Shown piece after piece: positions 52,216 to 63,155 of a DNA stretch of 64,000 bases (position 1 is the stretch's first letter; each line of letters starts with the position of its first letter). The position numbers were made by a program, and so were the translations under genes. The notes under the pieces are model-generated. The model made no database searches. It saw nothing but the letters and a program-made list of their open reading frames with translations, and was not told where the DNA came from. Source of the DNA: Pseudomonadota bacterium (GTDB taxonomy: Bacteria; Pseudomonadota; Gammaproteobacteria; Burkholderiales; Rhodocyclaceae); assembly GCA_018240785.1 (NCBI GenBank), contig JAFEFC010000024.1, forward strand, positions 1-64,000, in the 5' to 3' direction.

Positions 52216-52689
52216 TCAGTTGACAGTATTCGCGCCCGCTTTCGCGGCCGCTTCTTCATCGGCCTCGCGCTTGGCGATGTTGGCCAGGATCTCGGCGCCA
52301 CGGTTGGCCGCCGACAGGCCGCGGAACAGGAAGGCGAGGCCGATGGTGGCCTGCAGTTCTTCCCAGGTGGCGCCGGCGCGGCGCGCGGCGATGGCGTGCA
52401 GCGGGGCAGCGTCGTTCAGATCCATCATCAGCATGCCGAACAGCATCAACTGCGAGGTCTTCACGTCGAAGCACTTCGGGTACATGGCGTGCGCGCGCAT
52501 CTGCTCCTGCAGCTCGAGCAGCTTGGGGTCGAGCGCGCCCGTCACGTTGATGCGCGCCTCGATGCGCGGCGGCACGAAGCCGATCAGCTCCTTGTAGATG
52601 GCGAAGCGCTCTTCCTGCGTGTAGTCCTGCTCGGCGTAGGCGCCGATGCGTTCGCGGACGAGGTCGATATTGACGCGAGGGGGAATCAT
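52216..52689 (-). CDS. Carboxymuconolactone decarboxylase/AhpD-like protein
   Basis: This 157-residue helical protein has the CMD-family core: MLMMDLNDAAPLHAIAARRA, a GATWEELQATIGLAFLFRGL helix, and RGAEILANI. The AhpD CxxC pair is not present, so redox activity is unlikely. It lies between mobA and the class III dioxygenase, suggesting a role tied to the ring-cleavage product or as a structural partner. Start ATG with GGAG upstream. Confidence 0.8.
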   Translation of the reverse strand: MIPPRVNIDLVRERIGAYAEQDYTQEERFAIYKELIGFVPPRIEARINVTGALDPKLLELQEQMRAHAMYPKCFDVKTSQLMLFGMLMMDLNDAAPLHAIAARRAGATWEELQATIGLAFLFRGLSAANRGAEILANIAKREADEEAAAKAGANTVN

Positions 52690-52865
52690 GGGAGTCTCCT
52701 TGGAAATCAGGCCAGTGGCCGGCGTGCCACCAGGCGATACGGTTATTGTCGAGCTTGGGATCGCCGCCGGGGTCGGGCCACATGCCGGCCCCGGCGCGAT
52801 GTTCCATTGCAGCGCGTCGCGATCGAACGCATGAAGCGGTTCAACCCTTTTGCGCTGACATCGAA

Positions 52866-54776
52866 TTACCGGAGAATTCCAGCAAAGAACGAAGACAACT
52901 CGGCGAAGCCATCCAGCGGCAAGACGTGCGCAACGTACTGGTCGGGACGAACCACGACCATGGCCCCCTTGTCGCGGTCGATGCCACGCATGTCGAAGAT
53001 GTCGCCGAGGCCCTTGTGATCGACGCAGAAGACCTTCTCGTGGTCCTGCAGGCCGAGCTTTCCGGTCTTCGGCTTCAGCAGGGACGGCATGTTCTCGTAG
53101 GCGAGCTGATCGAAGGTCTGCTGGAATACCGCGCGGAAGTCGATCACTGCGTCGATGTCTTCGCCCTCGCGGGTATGCTTGACGACAGGCGAGCTGGGGT
53201 TGGTTTCCAGCCAGTCCGCGAGCTTGTGGATCGCGGAGCCGGCGTCGGAGCTGTCCGCCTTGCCGGCGAACGCGTAGATGCGCCAGCGTGCGTCTGCCTC
53301 GGCGGCATGGCCCAGTTGCATCTGCTTGGCATCCGCCACACGTACCACCGGGGCCGAGTGGAAGCGACGGCCAATCTCCAGCTTGCTCGCCAGCGCCTGG
53401 TGAGTCCCTGCGCCAATCACTTGGGACTGGTCGTATTTCACCGCATTGCCGCCGGTGAATTCCAGGTTCTCCTTGAACTGGCGGATGATGCGCGGCTCCT
53501 CGGTGCCATTGCGCTCAGCCTCGGTGGTCGGTGCCGACATGACGCGAGCCCACTTGTGATCCGTCTCGACCAGACGCTTGGCCTCGGTCAGACGCTCCCT
53601 GGAGTAGGTTCGCAGCAGGCTGGCGTCAGCCCGTCCCTGGAGGACGTGCACCAGTTTCCAGCCCAGGTTGAAGGTGTCCTGCATCGACACGTTCATCCCC
53701 TGGCCGGCCTTGGGCGAGTGCGTGTGGCAGGCGTCGCCGGCGGTGAAGACGCGAGGATTGCGAACCTCGCCTTCGGGAACATCATCGAATCGGTCGGTGA
53801 TGCTGTGACCAATCTCATAGATCGACCACCAGACCACCTCCTTCACGTCGATCGAGTACGGCTTGATGATGCGGTTGGCCGCGGCAATGATGTCATCCTG
53901 GTTCAGCTTGCGCTGCGCGATCTTCTCGTCCGGCGCGAGCTTGTCGAGCTCGACGTACATGCGGAAGATGTAGCCGCCCTCGCGCGGCAGGATCAGCACA
54001 TTGCCCTCCTTGGCGGAGGAAATCAGGCACTTCTGGCGAATATCCGGGAAATCCGTGTTGGCGAGGATGTCCATCACACCCCAGCCCTGATGCGCGGCAT
54101 CGCCATGCAGTTGGCCGCCGATCGACTTGCGCACTGCGGAATGCGCACCATCGCAACCGACCACGTAGTTGGCGCGCACGGTGCGGGTTGCCCACCAATT
54201 GATGCCGGTGGCGTCCTTCAGCGTCACGGTGACCGGATGATCGTCGGTGGTGGGATCGACCGTCACATTCACGACTTCCCAGCCGTAATCCGGTTCAAGC
54301 CGCGAGGGCGAGTTCTGCATGACTTCCAGGAACAGTTGATGCATGCGCGCCTGGTTGATCAGGATATGCGGCATTTCCGAGCTGTCATCGGCCACGTCCT
54401 GCACGCGACCGACGCGCTTGATGTGCTCGGGATTCTTGGGATCGGGCATCCAGAACGCGGTCTGGTTGACCCAGTAGGTTTCGCGCTTGACCTTGTCGGC
54501 AAATCCGAAGGCCTGGAACATTTCCATGGTGCGCGTGTTGATGCCGTCGGCCTTGCCCTTGATGATGTTGCTGGGCATGCGCTCGATGATCATCGTCTCG
54601 ATCTCGGGGAACTGCGACAACTGGGCAGCCAGACACAAGCCGGCAGGACCGGTGCCGGCAATCAGCACATCCACCTTTTCGGGCAAGGGTTCGTTGATCC
54701 CGCGGTTGCGACGGTTCGGTGCCGCCGGCTTGATGTCGGGGTTGCCACCTCTGAATCCATTCTTGTAGAACTGCAT
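52866..54776 (-). CDS. mobA: 3-hydroxybenzoate 4-monooxygenase
   Basis: This 636-residue flavin hydroxylase of the phenol hydroxylase type has the FAD motif VLIAGTGPAGLCLAAQL, the CDGAHSAVRKSIG segment and GDACHTHSPKAGQGMNVSMQD, then a C-terminal thioredoxin-like domain (about 470-636). The length and divergent LysR match MobA, which makes protocatechuate from 3-hydroxybenzoate. Phenol 2-monooxygenase is the alternative. GGAGGAAA lies before the ATG. Confidence 0.85.
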   Translation of the reverse strand: MQFYKNGFRGGNPDIKPAAPNRRNRGINEPLPEKVDVLIAGTGPAGLCLAAQLSQFPEIETMIIERMPSNIIKGKADGINTRTMEMFQAFGFADKVKRETYWVNQTAFWMPDPKNPEHIKRVGRVQDVADDSSEMPHILINQARMHQLFLEVMQNSPSRLEPDYGWEVVNVTVDPTTDDHPVTVTLKDATGINWWATRTVRANYVVGCDGAHSAVRKSIGGQLHGDAAHQGWGVMDILANTDFPDIRQKCLISSAKEGNVLILPREGGYIFRMYVELDKLAPDEKIAQRKLNQDDIIAAANRIIKPYSIDVKEVVWWSIYEIGHSITDRFDDVPEGEVRNPRVFTAGDACHTHSPKAGQGMNVSMQDTFNLGWKLVHVLQGRADASLLRTYSRERLTEAKRLVETDHKWARVMSAPTTEAERNGTEEPRIIRQFKENLEFTGGNAVKYDQSQVIGAGTHQALASKLEIGRRFHSAPVVRVADAKQMQLGHAAEADARWRIYAFAGKADSSDAGSAIHKLADWLETNPSSPVVKHTREGEDIDAVIDFRAVFQQTFDQLAYENMPSLLKPKTGKLGLQDHEKVFCVDHKGLGDIFDMRGIDRDKGAMVVVRPDQYVAHVLPLDGFAELSSFFAGILR

Positions 54777-54877
54777 GTTGTTTCCTCCTCTGGCGGCGCC
54801 CCGGCCGCGCGGTTTCCTGTGGGGCGTACTGTATGCAGGCGGCTCACATCTCTCAATGTGATGAGTAGAATAGATTC

Positions 54878-54894
54878 AATTCGAAATTCGAATT
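54878..54894. promoter_or_regulatory. LysR-type operator between mobA and its regulator
   Basis: AATTCGAA-A-TTCGAATT is a perfect 17-nt palindrome, with the T-N11-A spacing of LysR binding sites. It lies 13 bp upstream of the LysR start and about 100 bp from the mobA start. Confidence 0.65.
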
Positions 54895-54906
54895 TTCATT
54901 CCGTAC

Positions 54907-55824
54907 ATGCATAGCCTCGACACCCGACTGCTGCAGATCTTTGACGAGATCTACAAGACGCGTAGCGTGAGCCGCGCCGCGGAACAGCTCGGGCTGGGGC
55001 AGCCGGTGGTCAGCATCGCCCTGGGCAAGCTGCGCCAGCACTTCGGCGATCCGCTGTTCGTGCGCACTTCGTCCGGGATGGATCCGACGCCGCTGGGCGA
55101 GGAGCTTGTGCGGCCGATTCGCAACGCGATCGACGCGCTGCAGGCGGCGCTCGGCTACCGCACCGCCTTCGATCCCCGCACCGTGCAGCGCATGTTCCGC
55201 ATCGCGATGACGGACATCTCCCAGATCGTGCTGCTGCCCGGGTTGTGGACCCGCCTGCACCAGCTCGCTCCCGGCGTGACGGTGGACGTGGCCAACCTGT
55301 CGCTCGAGACGGCGCACATGCTGGAGTCCGGAGAGGTCGATCTGGCGCTCGGCTTCATGCCGCAACTGGATGCGGGCTTCTACCAGCATACGCTCTTCGC
55401 GCAGCGCTACGTCTGTCTCGCCAGCGTGGATCACCCTCGCATACAAGGCGAATTGACTCTGGAGCGCTTCCAGGCTGAAGAGCATGCCATGGTGATCAGC
55501 TCGGGTACGGGCCATGGCTATCTGGAGCGCGAGCTCGCGCGCCAGGGCGTCACGCGCAAGGTGGTGTTGCGCGTACCGAACTTCCTCGGCGTGGCCTTCG
55601 TGGTCGAGCATACCGATCTGGTGGTCACGATTCCCGCCCGGCTGGGGGATATGCTGAGCCGGCACGGCCGTTTCCGCATCTACCCCACGCCCTTCGCCCA
55701 GCCCGGCTACTCGGTGAAGCAGTTCTGGCACGAGCGCTTCCACCATGACCCGGGCAATCGCTGGTTGCGCGGCCTGATCCGCGAACTGCTCGGCGAGGCG
55801 GCGGCAGAGGCTAGCCGGCCCTGA
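54907..55824 (+). CDS. mobR: LysR-family regulator of mobA
   Basis: This 305-residue LysR protein has its HTH at about 5-62 (RSVSRAAEQLGLGQPVVSIA) and a NodD-like effector domain. Divergent orientation and the shared palindromic operator indicate that it controls mobA, as MobR does in other betaproteobacteria (3-hydroxybenzoate-responsive). The symbol is by context. Confidence 0.85.
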   Translation: MHSLDTRLLQIFDEIYKTRSVSRAAEQLGLGQPVVSIALGKLRQHFGDPLFVRTSSGMDPTPLGEELVRPIRNAIDALQAALGYRTAFDPRTVQRMFRIAMTDISQIVLLPGLWTRLHQLAPGVTVDVANLSLETAHMLESGEVDLALGFMPQLDAGFYQHTLFAQRYVCLASVDHPRIQGELTLERFQAEEHAMVISSGTGHGYLERELARQGVTRKVVLRVPNFLGVAFVVEHTDLVVTIPARLGDMLSRHGRFRIYPTPFAQPGYSVKQFWHERFHHDPGNRWLRGLIRELLGEAAAEASRP

Positions 55825-55862
55825 CGCCAGTCCTTGACGTCCGGGCGAGGCCGGCTTCCTCG

Positions 55863-58137
<2,275 letters not shown>

Positions 58138-58210
58138 CGCTGCTCATCCAGTCCAGGCCACTGCCGGATTCTGCACGAGCGCCCGGGCGGTGTGCAGCAT
58201 CCGCCTCGTG

Positions 58211-61200
58211 TCAGGTGCGCGATGCGCGCGCGTCTGCGCGCAGCTTCCACTGCTTGACCCACGCATAGATCGCCGGGATCACCGCCAGCGTCAGCACGGT
58301 GGAGGAGATCATGCCGCCCACCATCGGCGCGGCGATGCGGCTCATCACCTCACTGCCGGTGCCGTTGCCCCACATGATGGGCAACAGGCCCGCCATGATG
58401 GCGACCACCGTCATCATCTTCGGCCGCACGCGCTCGACTGCGCCTTCCATGATCGCCTCGTACAGGTCGCCGACGGTCGGTGAGCGGCCTTCGGCGCGGC
58501 GGCGGGCCTGGATCGCCGTCCACGCATGATCGAGGTAGATCAGCATGATCACGCCGGTCTCGGCGGCGACGCCGGCCAGCGCGATGAAGCCCACCGCCAC
58601 CGCCACGCTCATCTGGTAGCCCAGCCACCACATCAGCCACACGCCGCCCACCAGGGCGAAAGGCACCGACAGCATCACGATCAGGGTCTCGGTGAGGCGG
58701 CGGAAGTTCAGGTACAGCAGCACGAAGATCAGGGCCAGCGTCAGCGGCAGCACCAGCTTCATCTTCTCCTTGGCGCGCTCCATGTTCTCGAACTGGCCGC
58801 TCCAGGTAGCGTAGTAGCCGGGCGGCATTTGCACCTGCGCGGCGACTGCCTGCTGCGCTTTCCTCACGAAGGCGCCGAGGTCGGCGTCGCGCGTGTCCAC
58901 GTAGACATAGGCGGCGAGCAGCGCGTTCTCGGTGCGGATGGCCGACGGCCCCAGCTTCAGGCGCACGTCGGCCAACTGGCCCAGCGGGATGGCGCCGCTG
59001 GCGGTCGGCACCAGCACCTCGCGCGCAATGCGCTGCGGGTCGTCGCGCAGGCCGCGCGGGTAGCGCACGCTGACGCCGTAGCGCTCCAGGCCCTCGACGG
59101 TGGTCGTCAGCGTCTCGCCGCCGAGTGCGCTGGCGACCACGTCCTGCACCATGTCGATGGTGAGGCCGTAGCGTGCAAGCTGTTCGCGGCGCGGCTCGAT
59201 GTCCAGGTAATAGCCGCCGGCGACGCGCTCGGCATAGGCGCTGGCCGTGCCCGGCACGCTGCGCACCGCGGCCTCCACCTGCTTCGCCACCTGTTCGATC
59301 GTCGCCAGATCCTTGCCGAATACCTTCACGCCGATCGGCGTGCGGATGCCGGTGCTGAGCATGTCGATGCGCGCCTTGATCGGCATCGTCCACGAGTTGG
59401 CCAGGCCGGGGAATTTCAGCGCCGCGTCCATCTCGGCGACGAGTCTGTCGGTGCTCATGCCCGGCCGCCACTGGTCCTGCGGCTTGAGGTTGATGACCGT
59501 CTCGAACATCTCCAGCGGCGCAGGATCGGTGGCGGTGCTGGCGCGGCCGGCCTTGCCATACACCGACTCGACTTCGGGGAAGGTCTTGATGATGCGGTTG
59601 GTGGTGGCCAGCAGCCGTCCCGCCTCGGTCACCGACATGCCGGGCAGCGCCGCGGGCATGTAGAACAGCGTGCCTTCGTTGAGCGTGGGCATGAACTCGG
59701 CACCCAGCTGGCGCGCCGGCACGATGGTCGCGGCGGTGGCCAGCAGCGCCAGCAGCAGCGTGATGCCCTTGAAGCGCAGAACGCCACGGATCACCGGCCG
59801 GTACAGCCAGATCAGCGCCCGGTTCACCGGGTTGCGCGCCTCGGGCAGGATGCGCCCGCGCACGAAGAACAGCATCAGCACCGGCACCAGCGTCACCGAC
59901 AGCAGCGCCGCGCCGGCCATGGCGAAGGTCTTGGTGAAGGCGAGCGGCGAGAACAGCCGGCCCTCCTGGCCTTCCAGCGTGAACACCGGCAGGAAGGACA
60001 CGGTGATGATCAGCAGCGAGAAGAACAGCGCCGGGCCGACTTCCTTGCACGCGGCGAGGATGGCGGCGGCGCGGACTGCCTTGAGCCCCATCCCCCTACC
60101 GACCGATAGCCTCGGCACCGCTTCGTCGCTACGCAGGCGTCGAGCAGTGCTCGCCGAAACCCCTGCTTCGCCCCCCTTGAAGGGGGAGGAGAATTCCGCA
60201 GACTCTGCGGGGTTGGCTCCCTCCCCTTCAAGGGGAGGGTTGGGGTGGGGATGGGGTCCGGTTGAGGAGGACTCGATCCTCTCCAGATGCTTGTGCGCGT
60301 TCTCGATCATGACGATGGCCGCGTCCACCATCGCGCCGATGGCGATCGCGATGCCGCCCAGGCTCATGATGTCGGCGCCCAGGCCGAGCGCACGCATGGC
60401 GACGAAGGCGATCAGGATGCCCAGCGGCAGCGTGATGATCGCCACCAGCGCGCTGCGCACATGCAGCAGGAACACCACGCACACTGCGGCGACGATCAGG
60501 CTTTCCTCGAGCAGCGTGGCTTTCAGGTTGGCGATGGCGCGCTCGATCAGCGTCGAGCGGTCGTACACCGGCAGGATCTCGGCGCCGGCCGGCAGGCCGG
60601 GGGCGATCCCGGCGATCTTCGCCTTGACGTTGGCGATCACGTCCAGCGCGTTCTGGCCGAAGCGCGCCATGACGATGCCCGAGGCCACTTCGCCTTCGCC
60701 GTTCAGCTCGGCGATGCCGCGCCGCTCGGTCGGCACCAGCTCGACGCGGCCGACGTCGGCCACCCGCACCGGCGTGCCGCGCTCGCTCTTCAGCACGATG
60801 GCGGCGATGTCCTCCACGCTGCGCAGGTAGCCGCGGCCGCGCACCATGTATTCCTTCTCCGCCAGTTCGACGACACGGCCGCCGACGTCGCGGTTGGAGG
60901 CGCGGATCGCCTTCGCCACCTCGTCGAGCGCGATGCCGTAGCCGGCGAGGCGCTGCGGATCGACGGTGACCTGGTACTCGCGCACGAAGCCGCCGAGGCT
61001 GGCCACCTCCGCCACGCCCTGCGCCTTGGTGAGCTGGTAGCGCAGGTACCAGTCCTGCAGGCTGCGGGTGTCGGCGAGGCTCATGTCGCGGCCGGTCAGT
61101 GCGTACTGGTACACCCAGCCCACGCCGGTCGCATCCGGCCCGAGCTGCGGCGCCACGCCCTGCGGCAGGCGGCCGGCGGCCGAGCTCAGGTATTCGAGCA

Positions 61201-61561
61201 CCCGAGAGCGCGCCCAGTAGATGTCGGTGCCGTCCTCGAAGATCACATACACCCAGGACGCGCCGAACATCGAGAAGCCGCGCACCACTTTCGCCCGTGG
61301 CACCGCCAGCATCGAGGTGGTGAGCGGGTAGGTCACCTGGTCCTCGACCACCTGCGGCGCCTGGCCGAGGAAGTCCGTGTAGACGATGACCTGCACGTCG
61401 GACAGATCGGGCAGGGCGTCGAGCGGCGTGTGCTTCACCGCGTACAGCCCGCCGCCGATCAGGAACAGCGTGGCCAGCAGCACGAGGAAGACGTTGCGCG
61501 CCGACCAGTCGATGACGCGGCCGAGCATGCCGCCACCACGCTGCTCCTCGGATGCGTGCAT
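58211..61561 (-). CDS. cusA: Cu/Ag efflux RND transporter CusA with in-frame insertion
   Basis: This 1116-residue RND pump is longer than the usual 1030-1050. It has VIDWSARNVFLVLLATLFLI at helix 1, PDLSDVQVIVYTDFLGQAPQ, and GKAGRASTATDPAPLEMFET and RIDMLSTGIRTPIGVKV typical of HME-RND Cu/Ag pumps, including candidate metal methionines. Residues about 436-492, between NAHKHLERIE and AACKEVGPALFF in a cytoplasmic loop after helix 4, are encoded by a repeat element. ATG 61561 is 1 bp after the cusB stop; an ATG at 61528 is the alternative. Confidence 0.92.
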   Translation of the reverse strand: MHASEEQRGGGMLGRVIDWSARNVFLVLLATLFLIGGGLYAVKHTPLDALPDLSDVQVIVYTDFLGQAPQVVEDQVTYPLTTSMLAVPRAKVVRGFSMFGASWVYVIFEDGTDIYWARSRVLEYLSSAAGRLPQGVAPQLGPDATGVGWVYQYALTGRDMSLADTRSLQDWYLRYQLTKAQGVAEVASLGGFVREYQVTVDPQRLAGYGIALDEVAKAIRASNRDVGGRVVELAEKEYMVRGRGYLRSVEDIAAIVLKSERGTPVRVADVGRVELVPTERRGIAELNGEGEVASGIVMARFGQNALDVIANVKAKIAGIAPGLPAGAEILPVYDRSTLIERAIANLKATLLEESLIVAAVCVVFLLHVRSALVAIITLPLGILIAFVAMRALGLGADIMSLGGIAIAIGAMVDAAIVMIENAHKHLERIESSSTGPHPHPNPPLEGEGANPAESAEFSSPFKGGEAGVSASTARRLRSDEAVPRLSVGRGMGLKAVRAAAILAACKEVGPALFFSLLIITVSFLPVFTLEGQEGRLFSPLAFTKTFAMAGAALLSVTLVPVLMLFFVRGRILPEARNPVNRALIWLYRPVIRGVLRFKGITLLLALLATAATIVPARQLGAEFMPTLNEGTLFYMPAALPGMSVTEAGRLLATTNRIIKTFPEVESVYGKAGRASTATDPAPLEMFETVINLKPQDQWRPGMSTDRLVAEMDAALKFPGLANSWTMPIKARIDMLSTGIRTPIGVKVFGKDLATIEQVAKQVEAAVRSVPGTASAYAERVAGGYYLDIEPRREQLARYGLTIDMVQDVVASALGGETLTTTVEGLERYGVSVRYPRGLRDDPQRIAREVLVPTASGAIPLGQLADVRLKLGPSAIRTENALLAAYVYVDTRDADLGAFVRKAQQAVAAQVQMPPGYYATWSGQFENMERAKEKMKLVLPLTLALIFVLLYLNFRRLTETLIVMLSVPFALVGGVWLMWWLGYQMSVAVAVGFIALAGVAAETGVIMLIYLDHAWTAIQARRRAEGRSPTVGDLYEAIMEGAVERVRPKMMTVVAIMAGLLPIMWGNGTGSEVMSRIAAPMVGGMISSTVLTLAVIPAIYAWVKQWKLRADARASRT
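60086..60256. repeat. 171-bp palindromic element inserted in cusA
   Basis: Outer arms CCCCATCCCC (60086-60095) and GGGGATGGGG (60247-60256) flank further inverted arms CCCCTTGAAGGGG and CCCCTTCAAGGGG. The length, 171 bp, is 57 codons and adds no stop, so cusA stays open. The translated peptide contains PHPNPPLEGEG, a hallmark of repeats widely read as protein in proteobacterial genomes. Confidence 0.85.
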
Positions 61562-61562
61562 G

Positions 61563-63155
61563 TCAGTGGCCCTCGTGCGCGGAGCGTACCGTTGCTGGAT
61601 GGCCGGCGGGCGCTGGCGTGGTCCGCTCGATGCGGGTGATGACGAATTCGCCCGCTGCGCGCTGCTCGAACTCGAAGCGCACCGCGGTGCCCGGCGCAAG
61701 ACCGGCGACGAGCGCGGGCGCGGCGAGGCCGAAATCCATCGTCATCTGCGGCCACTTCAGTGCGGGGATCTCGCCATGCGTCAGCGTCACGCTGTTCGTG
61801 CCGAGGTCGATCGCGTCCAGCGTGCCTTGCGCGCGGTACACGGTTGCCGCCGCGGCCGACCCGGTGGTGCCGTCCGCGTCGGTCAGGTTGGCCAGCGCCG
61901 CCTTCAACTGGCTTTCGGAGTCGATCAGGAAGTTCGCCGACACCACCACCCGCTCGCCGGCGCGCAGGCCTTCGCGCACTTCGACCAGATCGCGGCCGCG
62001 TGCGCCGAGCTTCACCGGCTGCGGCTTGAAACGGCCTTCGTCCAGCGCCAGCAGCACGACCTGGCGCACGCCGTCGTCGATGACGGCCGAGACCGGCACC
62101 GTCACGCGCGGTGCGCTGCTGCCGGTGGCGAGCTCCACCTGCGCGAACATGCCCGGGCGCAGTTGCCCGTCGCGATTGGCCAGCTCGAGCCGCACCCGGG
62201 TCGTGCGCGTTGCGGCGTCGAGCGTGGGGTAGAGGTAACCGACCTTCGCCTCGAAGGTCCGGCCGGGGAAGGCGGGGATCGTCACGGTGGCGGTCTGACC
62301 GACGCGCACGCGCGCCAGATCCTGCTCGAAGATGTCGGCGATCACCCACACCGACGACAGGTCGGCGATACGGTAGATCGCCTCGCCGGGCATGAAGCGC
62401 GCGCCCTGCACCGCGTTCTTTTCCAGCACCACGCCGTTGGCCGGCGAGGCGAAGGTCTGGCGCTGGCCCGCCTGGCCGGCGACCTCCATGTTGCGCAACC
62501 GGGCGCGCGTCGCCTCGGCCAGCCGGCGCGCGGATTCCGCCGCTGCCGGATCGGTCGCCGCCGCGTCGCGCTGCAGGCGCTCGGCGATGCGCAGCTCCTC
62601 TCCGGCCGACTGCAGTTCCGGGCTGTACACCGTGAACAGCGGTTGGCCGCGGCGCACAGGATCGCCGACCGCATTCACGTGCAGGCGCTCGATCCAGCCC
62701 TCGAAACGCGGCGCCACCTGCACCACCGCGCGCTCGTCGATCTCCACCCGGCCCACCGCGCGCACTGCAGCATCCACCACGCCTTCCTCGGCGAGCGCGG
62801 TCTTCACGCCCAGGGTCTGCGCCCGCGCCGGGCTCACCACCACCGCGCCGGCATCGTCGGGCTTGTCGTCCGCGTAGACGGGGATGTAGTCCATGCCCAT
62901 CGAATCCTTCTTGGGAACCGGCGAGGTGTCGGGCAGGCCCATCGGGTTGCGGTAGTAGAGCGGTTTGCGTTCGCCGGGGGCGCTCGCTGCCTCTGACGAA
63001 ACGCCGGGCGAGCCGGCAGCCTTGCTGGCTGCGGGCGGGGTCGCCGATGTAGCACGATGGGCGTCGTCCGCGCCGCGGCTGCCCGCCCAATAGCCGGCGC
63101 CCAGCGCCAGCGCGACCGCCGTGGCGGACAGTGTGAGTTGCACGGCGGGCTTCAC
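61563..63155 (-). CDS. cusB: Efflux adaptor CusB with fused CusF-like domain
   Basis: This 530-residue adaptor has an N-terminal membrane segment (about 6-26), a heavy-metal-binding YYRNPMGLPDTSPVPKKD segment near residue 67, then HlyD-type barrel-sandwich and beta-barrel domains. A C-terminal CusF-like domain (about 440-510) has KWPQMTMDF, the Trp/Met copper site. It links CusA to the outer-membrane channel and passes Cu/Ag. Start GTG overlaps the cusC stop as GTGA. Confidence 0.93.
   Translation of the reverse strand: MKPAVQLTLSATAVALALGAGYWAGSRGADDAHRATSATPPAASKAAGSPGVSSEAASAPGERKPLYYRNPMGLPDTSPVPKKDSMGMDYIPVYADDKPDDAGAVVVSPARAQTLGVKTALAEEGVVDAAVRAVGRVEIDERAVVQVAPRFEGWIERLHVNAVGDPVRRGQPLFTVYSPELQSAGEELRIAERLQRDAAATDPAAAESARRLAEATRARLRNMEVAGQAGQRQTFASPANGVVLEKNAVQGARFMPGEAIYRIADLSSVWVIADIFEQDLARVRVGQTATVTIPAFPGRTFEAKVGYLYPTLDAATRTTRVRLELANRDGQLRPGMFAQVELATGSSAPRVTVPVSAVIDDGVRQVVLLALDEGRFKPQPVKLGARGRDLVEVREGLRAGERVVVSANFLIDSESQLKAALANLTDADGTTGSAAAATVYRAQGTLDAIDLGTNSVTLTHGEIPALKWPQMTMDFGLAAPALVAGLAPGTAVRFEFEQRAAGEFVITRIERTTPAPAGHPATVRSAHEGH

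Noticed and set aside
52746-54914. Plus-strand frame opposite mobA
   Set aside because: mobA shows all flavin hydroxylase motifs; the opposite frame has no recognisable domain.
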